Assembly (NCBI GenBank): GCA_020024765.1
Contig: JAHHTG010000004.1
Coordinates: 1 to 32,215, forward strand
DNA: 32,215 nucleotides
Origin: Thomasclavelia sp.
Lineage (GTDB): Bacteria > Bacillota_I > Bacilli_A > Erysipelotrichales > Erysipelotrichaceae
Reading direction: 5' to 3'
Shown: positions 16,333 to 23,406 of the stretch, in pieces
Layout of the letters: each line of letters begins with the position of its first letter
How positions within the stretch are numbered: position 1 is the first letter of the stretch
Translations under genes and position numbers: made by a program
The notes under the pieces: generated by a model
Database searches by the model: none
What the model was told of the DNA's origin: nothing
The model's input: only the letters and a program-made list of their open reading frames with translations

Positions 16333-17469
16333 ATGATTATTCAAAGTAAAAGAATTTGGACTGGAAATGAATTCATTGCTGCGCAAATTAAAATTACAAA
16401 CGGCAAGATTGAAGCTATTCTTCCTTATGACAAAGAAATGGTTGATTTTGATTACCACAATCTTAGAATTGTTCCGGGTTTTATTGATATTCATACCCAT
16501 GGTGCTTATGGTTTTGATACCAATGACGCTAATCCAAAAGGTTTAAGAAACTGGGTGGAAAATATCGTAAAGGAAGGTGTTACTGGAATTTGTCCGACAA
16601 CTATTACACAAAGTAAAGCTATCCTAAGTAATGCTTTGTCTAATGTTGCAAAGGTGGTTGAAGAAGGATATGAAGGTGCAGAAATTTTAGGCATTCATTT
16701 CGAAGGTCCGTATTTAAACAAAATTCGTAAAGGAGCACAACCAGAAGAATACATTGTTAAGGCAGATATTGAAGAATTCAAAGAATATCAAAAGAAAGCC
16801 CATGGTTTAATAAAAATTGTAACCATGGCTTGTGAACTTGATGAAGACTTTAAATTAACTCATTATCTCTGTGAAAATGGTGTTGTGGTATCGTTAGGCC
16901 ATAGTGATGCAACATATCAAGAAGCGATTATGAGTATTGTGAATGGTGTGAAGTCAATGACACATATCTATAATGGTATGCGACCATTTCATCATCGTGA
17001 GCCCGGTATTGTTGGTGCAGCTTTTAGATGCCATAATGTTTACGGCGAAATTATTTGCGATGGACTTCATTCGGACTTTGCATCATTAAATAATCTCTAT
17101 CACGCTAAGAATGATCGTATAATCATGATTAGCGATTCGTTACTACTAAAAGGCTTAACGCCAGGTACTAAAAAGTTGTTTGGTGGTCATCTAATTGAAC
17201 TATATCAGGATGGTAGTGCTCATCTAGTGGAAACTGGCGGATTAGCTGGTTCAACCCTTAAAATCAATGAAGGATTGAAGAATTTAGTGGAAAATGCGCT
17301 TGTACCATTTGATTATGCGTTAAATTCATGTACAATTAATCCAGCACGATTACTTAAAGTTGATAATCGTAAAGGCAAACTCGTTGCTGGATATGATGCT
17401 GATATTGTGGTCTTGAATGACGATTATTCGGTTTTGCAAACGTATACAAAGGGTTTTGCCCGTTTATAA
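16333..17469 (+). CDS. nagA: N-acetylglucosamine-6-phosphate deacetylase
   Basis: NagA removes acetate from GlcNAc-6-phosphate to give glucosamine-6-phosphate for amino-sugar catabolism or cell-wall recycling. The 378-residue protein is an amidohydrolase: DIHTHG metal motif (about residues 53-58), metal-ligand Glu in GIHFEGPY, His ligands in SLGHSDA and MTHIYNGM, the substrate block FHHREPG, and the catalytic Asp in MISDS, where TDA is more usual. The C-terminal NPARLLKVDNRKGKL and GYDADIVVLN blocks are typical. nagB is not in the window. A short AAAGGAGAA-containing gap links it to sepF, so sepF may share its transcript. Confidence 0.94.
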   Translation: MIIQSKRIWTGNEFIAAQIKITNGKIEAILPYDKEMVDFDYHNLRIVPGFIDIHTHGAYGFDTNDANPKGLRNWVENIVKEGVTGICPTTITQSKAILSNALSNVAKVVEEGYEGAEILGIHFEGPYLNKIRKGAQPEEYIVKADIEEFKEYQKKAHGLIKIVTMACELDEDFKLTHYLCENGVVVSLGHSDATYQEAIMSIVNGVKSMTHIYNGMRPFHHREPGIVGAAFRCHNVYGEIICDGLHSDFASLNNLYHAKNDRIIMISDSLLLKGLTPGTKKLFGGHLIELYQDGSAHLVETGGLAGSTLKINEGLKNLVENALVPFDYALNSCTINPARLLKVDNRKGKLVAGYDADIVVLNDDYSVLQTYTKGFARL

Positions 17470-17491
17470 AAAATTAAAGGAGAACTAAATC

Positions 17492-17905
17492 ATGGGATTA
17501 GGAGAAAAAATTAAAGATTTCATCGCTCCACAAGTTGAAGAAGATAGCGGTGAATTAGAATTAACTGAACAAGAAGCACAAAACTTAAGCCAATATGAAA
17601 ATCCAAAATTAGAGGGTGCTACTAAGATTGTGTCTAATGCTAATATCGTTTTATTTGAACCTCGTCACTTTGACGAAGCAAGCGAAATCGCCGATCACGT
17701 TAAAGCTCAAAAGGCTTGTGTTGTAAACTTACACAGATTGGATGGTGAATACCGTCGTCGTGCTGTCGATTTCTTAACAGGTGTTGTTTACGCTTTAGAT
17801 GGTACAATCAAGAAAATTGATTCAAACTTAATTTTATGTTCACCTAAATCAATGATTGTCGGTGGCGACATCAATTTAGGTCCTGTATCAGACGAAAAAG
17901 AATAG
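17492..17905 (+). CDS. sepF: Cell division protein SepF
   Basis: SepF is a cytoplasmic FtsZ-bundling protein that tethers the Z ring to the membrane. The 137-residue protein has a short N-terminal amphipathic helix (MGLGEKIKDFIAP), an acidic linker (about residues 15-45) and the SepF core (about 47-127) with the VVNLHRLDGEYRRRAVDFLTG block. The length is slightly under that of B. subtilis SepF (about 152). In many Firmicutes sepF belongs to the ylm-divIVA-ileS tail of the division cluster. Here ileS does follow, but ylmG, ylmH and divIVA are absent. Confidence 0.94.
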   Translation: MGLGEKIKDFIAPQVEEDSGELELTEQEAQNLSQYENPKLEGATKIVSNANIVLFEPRHFDEASEIADHVKAQKACVVNLHRLDGEYRRRAVDFLTGVVYALDGTIKKIDSNLILCSPKSMIVGGDINLGPVSDEKE

Positions 17906-17931
17906 ACTTTTAAATCCTATTGTGGGATAAT
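17903..17931 (+). promoter_or_regulatory. Promoter of the T-box-ileS transcript
   Basis: TAGACT (17903-17908, overlapping the sepF stop), a 17-bp spacer and GATAAT (17926-17931) preceded by TGG form an extended -10 promoter with a start near 17938. Confidence 0.6.
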
Positions 17932-17937
17932 TATTTA

Positions 17938-18140
17938 CGTTAAGCAAAGATTAAGACATGTTCATATAAGGGACGTTTAAGCGAGACATGGATGGTGTAA
18001 GGTGTCACGGAAGTTATATGAAATATCACTTATGAGCTATAGCGAAGAAAAGCGCTATCGTTACTCGCGTTAAGAGTTAAGTAAGAAATTAAGGTGGTAC
18101 CTCGCTTTATGCGACCTTTGGTGCTACCTTTTTATTTTGG
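17938..18140 (+). promoter_or_regulatory. T-box leader of ileS, isoleucine specifier AUC
   Basis: A T-box riboswitch senses uncharged tRNA and allows read-through when it binds. The universal T-box core AAGGTGGTACC is at 18091-18101. In Stem I, TTCATATAA (17961-17969) pairs perfectly with TTATATGAA (18014-18022), and TAAG (17941-17944) with CTTA (18029-18032). The internal loop between these stems places AUC, an Ile codon, at 18025-18027, followed by A, exactly where a specifier should lie. A further hairpin pairs ATAGCG (18039-18044) with CGCTAT (18053-18058). The T-box core can instead pair into the terminator listed separately. Confidence 0.9.
18091..18138 (+). terminator. T-box terminator hairpin
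   Basis: The T-box core at 18091-18101 pairs along all 11 bases (two G-U pairs) with GGTGCTACCTT (18120-18130). An inner TCGC/GCGA helix and a T run complete it. The pairing is exclusive with the antiterminator. Confidence 0.85.
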
Positions 18141-18161
18141 TTAGAGGAAGAGGGAGAGAAA

Positions 18162-20903
18162 ATGGATTATAAAGATACTCTACATATGCCCAATACAACC
18201 TTTGAAATGCGCGGAAACTTGCCTAAGAAAGAGCCTCGCTTTTTAGAGAAATGGGAAAAAGAAAATCATTATCAAGAAATTCTAAAGAAAAACGAAGGAC
18301 ACGACTCATTCGTTCTACATGATGGTCCACCATATGCAAATGGTAACTTACATGCTGGTACAGCTATGAATCGCTCGATTAAGGATATTATTGTTCGTTC
18401 AAAAGCAATGGCTGGTTACTATACACCATACTTCCCAGGTTGGGATACACACGGTTTGCCAATTGAAAACGCTATCCAAAAGTTAGGTGTTAATCGTAAA
18501 GAAGTTACACCGACTGAATTCCGTTTAAAGTGTGCTGAATACGCAAAGGGCCAAATCAAAACACAAATGGCGACAATGAAACGTTTGGGTCAAGTTGCTG
18601 ATTTTGAACACCCATACATTTCTTTGCAAAAAGGTTTTGAAGCTCGTCAAATTAAATCATTTGCTAAGATGGCGTGTGATGGTATGATTTTCCAAGGTTT
18701 AAAACCAATTTATTGGTCTCCATACCAAGAAACAGCGATTGCTGATAGTGAAATCGTTTATTTTGATCGTAAAGATCCAACTATCTTCGTAGCATTTGAT
18801 GTTTTAGATGGTAAAGGTGTTTTAACCGAAAACGAAAGATTCGTTATTTGGACAACAACTCCTTGGACAATTCCAGCAAACTTAGCAATCTGCTTAAATG
18901 AAGGTTTTGATTATGCGGTTGTTAAGACTGAAAAAGGTAATTTAGTCATGCTTGCAAGTAAGGTTGACGAATTACTTCCTAAGTTCAAACTAGAAAATTT
19001 AGGTATTATCAAGACATTCAAGGGTCGTGAACTAGAAGGCATTACAGTTAAGCATCCATTCTATCCAGAAAGACCAAGTGTTGTCATTTTAGGTAGCCAC
19101 GTTACTGACGAAGACGGTACTGGTTGTGTTCATACAGCTCCAGGCCATGGTTTAGATGACTTCTATGTTGGTATGAAATATGGATTGAAGGCTTTCTGTC
19201 CAGTTGATGAAAAAGGTTGCTTAACTCATGAAGCTGGTGAATTCTTAGAGGGTAAATTTGTCTTTGATGCAAATAAGGATGTTACTGTTAAACTAGATGA
19301 ATTAGGCAACTTAATGGCTATGGAATGGGTAACCCATAGTTATCCACATGATGACCGTTTAAAGAAACCGGTTATTTTCCGCGCTACTGTACAATGGTTT
19401 GCTTCAATCGATAAGATTAAAGACCAATTACTTGCAGCCCTTAAAGAAGTTAACTTCTTAAATTCATTTGGTGAAGTTCGTTTAACTAATATGATTAAAG
19501 ATCGCACTGACTGGTGTATTTCTCGTCAAAGATTATGGGGCGTTCCAATTCCTATCATCTATAACGAAGATGGTTCACCAATCATTGAAGAAAAAGTCTT
19601 TGATCACATTGCTGATTTAGTTGCTGAACATGGTTCAAACATTTGGTTTGAATTAGAACCTAAAGATTTATTACCAGAAGGATATACAAATCCTAAATCG
19701 CCTAATGGTAAGTTCACTAAAGAAAAAGATATCATGGATGTTTGGTTCGACTCTGGTTCATCTTTTAACGAACTAGAAGCTCGTGGTTATAAATTCCCTT
19801 GTGACTTATATTTTGAAGGTAGTGACCAATACCGTGGTTGGTTTAACTCTTCATTAATTGTTTCGGTTGCAACTAAGGGTAAAGCTCCATATAAGAATGT
19901 TCTATCACATGGTTATGTGGTTGACTCAAAGGGTGAAAAAATGTCAAAATCAGTTGGTAATACAATTAACCCAATTGATGTTGTAGAAAAATATGGTGCC
20001 GATATCTTGCGTTTATGGGCTGCAACAACTGACTTTAAGGCTGATATGAGAATTGGCGATTCAAACCTTAAACAAGTTTCTGAACAATATCGCAAAATTC
20101 GTAATACATCACGTTTCTTACTAGGCAACATCAACCCAGAAGATTTTGATATCAAGAAGAACGGCTTAGCATATGAAGAACTTGAAGAAATTGATCGCTA
20201 TACATTATGCCAATTAAATAAGATTAATAAGATTGTTCAAGCTGCGTATGATAAGTTTGATTTTATTCAAGCTACTTCAACATTAACTAGCTTTATGACA
20301 AACGAACTAAGCGCTTATTATTTAGATTGGACAAAAGATATTTTATATATCGAAGATGTTGATTCTAAACGTCGCCGTCAAGTTCAAACAGTTATCTGGC
20401 ATTGCGTTGATACATTAGTTAAGTTATGGTGCCCAGTACTTTGCTACACAAGCGAAGAAGTGTGGGAAACATTTGCTTCTGGTGAAGCTGCATCTGTTCA
20501 CTATACTCACTTCAACAAAGTTCTTGAATATGCTGATGAAGAAATGCTTACTAGCAAATTTGCTAAGTTAAATGTGATTCGTGATGATATTCTTAAAGCT
20601 CTTGAAGAAGCACGTCAATCAAAATTAATCGGTAAAGCTCTCGAAGCCCATGTCTTAGTTCATGTTGACCAAGAAACTAAAGATTTATTAACAAGTACAT
20701 TTGGTGACAATATTCATCAATGGTTAATTGTTTCAAAATTCAGTTTCACTGATGAAACATTAACGAAGTACGAAACAATCGAAGTTAAGATTGAAAAGGC
20801 TGAAGGCACTGTATGTCCACGTTGTTGGAACATTGCACCTTCAACTAACGAAGATGGATTATGTCCAAGATGTCGTGCTATCTTAGCTCGCAAAGCTAAG
20901 TAG
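18162..20903 (+). CDS. ileS: Isoleucyl-tRNA synthetase
   Basis: A class I synthetase of 913 residues, close to the B. subtilis length (921). The HDGPPYANG block (residues 53-61) leads into the HIGH-equivalent motif, which here reads HAGT (residues 64-67), so the last His is Thr. KMSKS is intact at 593-597. The CP1 editing domain lies between, with the WTTTPWTIPAN and DGTGCVHTAPGHG blocks, and the WFDSGSS motif is present. A C-terminal zinc ribbon has two CPRC pairs near residues 880-907. The protein is otherwise full-length and should be functional. GAGGAAGAGGGAGAG precedes the ATG. Expression is under the isoleucine T-box. Confidence 0.96.
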   Translation: MDYKDTLHMPNTTFEMRGNLPKKEPRFLEKWEKENHYQEILKKNEGHDSFVLHDGPPYANGNLHAGTAMNRSIKDIIVRSKAMAGYYTPYFPGWDTHGLPIENAIQKLGVNRKEVTPTEFRLKCAEYAKGQIKTQMATMKRLGQVADFEHPYISLQKGFEARQIKSFAKMACDGMIFQGLKPIYWSPYQETAIADSEIVYFDRKDPTIFVAFDVLDGKGVLTENERFVIWTTTPWTIPANLAICLNEGFDYAVVKTEKGNLVMLASKVDELLPKFKLENLGIIKTFKGRELEGITVKHPFYPERPSVVILGSHVTDEDGTGCVHTAPGHGLDDFYVGMKYGLKAFCPVDEKGCLTHEAGEFLEGKFVFDANKDVTVKLDELGNLMAMEWVTHSYPHDDRLKKPVIFRATVQWFASIDKIKDQLLAALKEVNFLNSFGEVRLTNMIKDRTDWCISRQRLWGVPIPIIYNEDGSPIIEEKVFDHIADLVAEHGSNIWFELEPKDLLPEGYTNPKSPNGKFTKEKDIMDVWFDSGSSFNELEARGYKFPCDLYFEGSDQYRGWFNSSLIVSVATKGKAPYKNVLSHGYVVDSKGEKMSKSVGNTINPIDVVEKYGADILRLWAATTDFKADMRIGDSNLKQVSEQYRKIRNTSRFLLGNINPEDFDIKKNGLAYEELEEIDRYTLCQLNKINKIVQAAYDKFDFIQATSTLTSFMTNELSAYYLDWTKDILYIEDVDSKRRRQVQTVIWHCVDTLVKLWCPVLCYTSEEVWETFASGEAASVHYTHFNKVLEYADEEMLTSKFAKLNVIRDDILKALEEARQSKLIGKALEAHVLVHVDQETKDLLTSTFGDNIHQWLIVSKFSFTDETLTKYETIEVKIEKAEGTVCPRCWNIAPSTNEDGLCPRCRAILARKAK

Positions 20904-20927
20904 TTATTTAACACAAAACTTTTAAGG

Positions 20928-20956
20928 AGAGGCGTAAATTTAACGCCTTTCTTTTT
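20928..20956 (+). terminator. Rho-independent terminator after ileS
   Basis: AGGCGT (20930-20935) and ACGCCT (20943-20948) form the stem around an AAATTTA loop that can pair further, followed by TTCTTTTT. Confidence 0.8.
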
Positions 20957-20980
20957 AAATTTGAATTCTCGATTTTTAGA

Positions 20981-21008
20981 TTGCGAATCGGAGGAAATTT
21001 GTTACAAT
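20981..21008 (+). promoter_or_regulatory. Promoter of the AI-2E-family gene, predicted leaderless
   Basis: TTGCGA (20981-20986), a 16-bp spacer and TACAAT (21003-21008) preceded by TGT. Counting seven bases on from the -10 box puts the start at 21015, the A of the ATG. Confidence 0.6.
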
Positions 21009-21014
21009 TTAATT

Positions 21015-22184
21015 ATGAATAAAAATTTTAAAGAACGAACCTTCTTTCAACAAATTTTAACAATTTCGTTGTCAGGGATTATCATTGTGCTTTTTTATTA
21101 TGCTTTGCACAATATGAATATTGTAAAGAATCTCATGCATGATGTTTTAGATATCTTCATGCCTTTCATCTTCGCTTTAGTTATTGCTTTTTTAATGGCA
21201 CCTTTTGTGGTGAGAACCCAAGAAAAACTGTCAATGGTAATTAAGAAAGAACGTTCAGCTAGAACGTGGGCATCAATTATTGGTGTTTTATTCTTATTAC
21301 TAGTCATTGCATTATTCTTGTTGGTGTTAATTCCACAAATTGTTTCTTCAGCTGTTAGTTTAGTCAATAATATTCAAGGATATTTTAAAACTACAAGTGT
21401 TATTTTGGAAGAAATTGCTAGAGAACTTAATCTAACCAAAGAAACTATTGATTGGTTGATGAGTTATTCTAATCAATTAGTTGAAGGTATTTTGTCATTC
21501 ATTCAAGAAAGTGTTCCGAAGTTAATGAATTTAACTTATACAACATTGAGTGGTATCTTCTCATTCATCATCGGATTAATCATTGCAGTTTATATCTTAA
21601 TTGATCAAGATTCATTATTAAGACAATTTAACATGGTTTTAGATGCCTTCTTAAAGCCATCGCAAGCTGAATACGTAAAGAGAGTTGTTTGCCTAAGTGG
21701 CGAAAAATTTAATCGCTTCGTGGTTGGCAAATTAATCGATTCGCTGATTATTGGTATCTTATGTTTCTTTGCGATGAATTTCTTGCATTTGGATTATTCG
21801 GTTTTAATTAGTTTTGTTATCGGCATTACGAATGTTATTCCAGTCTTTGGACCATTTATAGGCGCGCTTCCATGCTCATTCATTTTGCTAATTGTCGATC
21901 CGATGCAAGCATTGTGGTTTGTTTTAATGATTGTTGTCTTGCAACAACTCGATGGTAATATCATTGGGCCTAAGATTCTTGGAGATTCCATGGGTCTATC
22001 AAGTTTCTGGATTATGTTTGCCATCTTAATTGGTGGTGGATTATTCGGGGTTGTCGGTATGTTCCTTGGCGTGCCAATTTTCTCGGTAGTTTATATCTTA
22101 GTCAAAGAATTGGCTCAAACTAAAATCGATGATAAGAAGGAACTACAAATGGCAGAAACATCTCAAGCAAATCAAAATAAATAG
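21015..22184 (+). CDS. AI-2E transporter family (PerM/YtvI-like) membrane protein
   Basis: The 389-residue polytopic membrane protein has about eight hydrophobic segments. A pair of helices near the N-terminus is followed by a polar stretch with amphipathic helices (about residues 110-180), and then a helical core with the family block IGITNVIPVFGPFIGALP and the C-terminal GNIIGPKILGDSMGLSSFW segment. These are the hallmarks of the AI-2E transporter family; real substrates are known for few members. I chose the ATG at 21015. An upstream in-frame TTG at 20961 lies in the promoter and has no ribosome site. A GGAGG occurs at 20990-20994 but is 20 bases from the ATG and inside the promoter spacer. 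Confidence 0.85.
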   Translation: MNKNFKERTFFQQILTISLSGIIIVLFYYALHNMNIVKNLMHDVLDIFMPFIFALVIAFLMAPFVVRTQEKLSMVIKKERSARTWASIIGVLFLLLVIALFLLVLIPQIVSSAVSLVNNIQGYFKTTSVILEEIARELNLTKETIDWLMSYSNQLVEGILSFIQESVPKLMNLTYTTLSGIFSFIIGLIIAVYILIDQDSLLRQFNMVLDAFLKPSQAEYVKRVVCLSGEKFNRFVVGKLIDSLIIGILCFFAMNFLHLDYSVLISFVIGITNVIPVFGPFIGALPCSFILLIVDPMQALWFVLMIVVLQQLDGNIIGPKILGDSMGLSSFWIMFAILIGGGLFGVVGMFLGVPIFSVVYILVKELAQTKIDDKKELQMAETSQANQNK

Positions 22185-22191
22185 TTAAATT

Positions 22192-22227
22192 AATATGCCT
22201 GTTGATTAATTCAACAGGCATATTTTA
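22192..22227 (+). terminator. Terminator after the AI-2E-family gene
   Basis: AATATGCCTGTTGA (22192-22205) and TCAACAGGCATATT (22211-22224) form a perfect 14-bp stem with a TTAAT loop and a short T run. It faces the convergent minus-strand terminator just downstream. Confidence 0.88.
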
Positions 22228-22229
22228 TC

Positions 22230-22259
22230 TAGATAAAAGAAAAGAGCGTAAACGCTCTT
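22230..22259 (-). terminator. Minus-strand terminator after the nfu-like gene
   Basis: Read on the minus strand, AAGAGCG and CGCTCTT pair over a TTTA loop and are followed by TTTCTTTTATCT. The stem on the plus strand occupies 22242-22248 and 22253-22259. Confidence 0.85.
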
Positions 22260-22263
22260 GTTT

Positions 22264-22503
22264 TTAAAATACCATATCTTCAAGTCGAACTTCAGTAATT
22301 TCTGGAACTTCTTCCATGACAATTCTTTCGATGGCTTCTTTTAAAGTAAAATCCAATGTTGAACAACCAACACAAGCACCGAAGACTTTGACATAAGCGA
22401 CAGTATCTTCGATTCTGGTTAAGACAACATCACCACCATCGGCTTGGATGAAAGGACGAATCTTCTCAACTACAGCTTCAACTTGACTGAATAACTCTTC
22501 CAT
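22264..22503 (-). CDS. NifU C-terminal-domain (Nfu) Fe-S cluster scaffold protein
   Basis: The 79-residue protein is a stand-alone Nfu domain that carries a [4Fe-4S] cluster between two subunits and hands it to client proteins. The RPFIQADGGDVVL start of the fold and the CVGCST cluster motif (about residues 44-49) are both present. It resembles B. subtilis YutI but lacks its longer N-terminus. It lies 11 bp downstream of the YuiD-like gene and shares its transcript. The Rnf operon in this window is a possible client, which is inference only. Confidence 0.9.
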   Translation of the reverse strand: MEELFSQVEAVVEKIRPFIQADGGDVVLTRIEDTVAYVKVFGACVGCSTLDFTLKEAIERIVMEEVPEITEVRLEDMVF

Positions 22504-22514
22504 AGTTTCTCCTT

Positions 22515-22967
22515 TTAAAATAAGTAAAATATAAGTGAAACAATTAATCCAAGAATTGTTCCGCCGATAACTTCAGACCACTTGTGGCCTAAGATATCTT
22601 TGATATTTTCGTTATAAATTGATGCATCTAAAACGATATCTTCATCGTTCTTTAAATCTTTGACAATTTGTTTTGTCAACTGAATATTTTTACCGGCATA
22701 GTAACGCACGTTAGCGGCGTCATAAGCTACGATACAACTAAGTGCTAAGGCAACGGCGAAAGTTGTGCTATTAAAACTATCTTGCAAACCTACACTCAGG
22801 CATAATGCAAAGACGCCTGCAGTATGAGAACTAGGCATGCCACCGGAAGAAAAAACTAGTTTTGGATTAAAGGTTTTGGTTTTAAAATACACAATTACTG
22901 GTTTCATCAGTTGTGCAATGACAATCGAAAAGATGAATGACCAGAATGGATACATTGAACTAAACAC
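22515..22967 (-). CDS. YuiD-like divergent PAP2 family membrane protein
   Basis: The 150-residue integral membrane protein belongs to the divergent PAP2 (DUF212) family. GGMPSSHTA near the N-terminal third and GHKWSEVIGG near the C-terminus correspond to conserved PAP2-like motifs; FDATG-type DAANVRYYAG is also present. B. subtilis YuiD (158 residues) has the same layout. Phosphatase activity is plausible from the fold but not shown for the family in general. The first in-frame ATG, at 23000, lies inside the predicted -10 box. The better start is the GTG at 22967, preceded by AAGGGAGAG; an ATG at 22955 is a further alternative. Confidence 0.8.
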   Translation of the reverse strand: MFSSMYPFWSFIFSIVIAQLMKPVIVYFKTKTFNPKLVFSSGGMPSSHTAGVFALCLSVGLQDSFNSTTFAVALALSCIVAYDAANVRYYAGKNIQLTKQIVKDLKNDEDIVLDASIYNENIKDILGHKWSEVIGGTILGLIVSLIFYLF

Positions 22968-22990
22968 AGTATTTTCACTCTCCCTTAAGT

Positions 22991-22999
22991 AGTATAACA
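22991..22999 (-). promoter_or_regulatory. Promoter of yuiD-like and nfu genes
   Basis: On the minus strand TGT-TATACT is an extended -10, with a start predicted at 22984 in the ribosome site itself. It is divergent from the S1-gene promoter about 30 bp away. The -35 region is poor. Confidence 0.5.
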
Positions 23000-23023
23000 T
23001 ATTTTAAACTCGGTAGAGAAAAG

Positions 23024-23032
23024 TGATATAAT
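23024..23032 (+). promoter_or_regulatory. Promoter of the S1-domain gene and pgi
   Basis: TGA-TATAAT is an extended consensus -10. The start falls at 23039, two bases before the ATG at 23041. No Shine-Dalgarno site is seen. Confidence 0.6.
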
Positions 23033-23040
23033 TTATACAT

Positions 23041-23406
23041 ATGAGTAAAATTGAAGATTATAAAGTGGGGATGATTGTCTATGGACGAGTAACTGGCATT
23101 AAACCTTATGGGGCCTTTGTCTCATTTAGCGATGGTGTTACAGGTTTAATTCATATTAGTGAATTATCAAATGGTTTTGTGCGTGATGTGAACAAATTCG
23201 TCAATATTAATGATTATGTCATGGTCAAGGTAATCGACGTTGATATCGAAAGTCGCCAATTACGATTATCTTTTAAAACCATTAATCCCAATATTCGTAA
23301 ACAACGGAAACGTGTTAAATTTAGTGGCATGCCCGAAAACAAGATTGGTTTCAAATCAATCGAGGAACATTTAGATGGATGGATTAAGGAGAGAGAAAAT
23401 GATTAA
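23041..23406 (+). CDS. S1 RNA-binding domain protein (GSP13/YugI/CvfD-like)
   Basis: The 121-residue protein has one S1 domain (about residues 5-76): GMIVYGRVTGIKPYGAFVSF, then GLIHISELS and VKVIDVDIESRQLRLSFK, followed by a basic and then acidic tail. The size and tail match the Firmicute general stress protein 13 / YugI / CvfD family, which binds RNA or ribosomes and acts after transcription. It overlaps pgi by 8 bp, so the two are cotranscribed; yugI is also near pgi in B. subtilis. The gene has no visible ribosome site and a near-leaderless promoter. Confidence 0.9.
   Translation: MSKIEDYKVGMIVYGRVTGIKPYGAFVSFSDGVTGLIHISELSNGFVRDVNKFVNINDYVMVKVIDVDIESRQLRLSFKTINPNIRKQRKRVKFSGMPENKIGFKSIEEHLDGWIKEREND

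Noticed and set aside
20961..21014. N-terminal extension of the AI-2E-family protein from a TTG at 20961
   Set aside because: It would translate through the ileS terminator tail and the promoter, has no ribosome site, and reads as a polar segment before the natural N-terminus.
22968..23000. ATG at 23000 as start of the YuiD-like protein
   Set aside because: It sits in the extended -10 box, upstream of the AAGGGAG site; GTG 22967 fits the ribosome site and the family N-terminus better.
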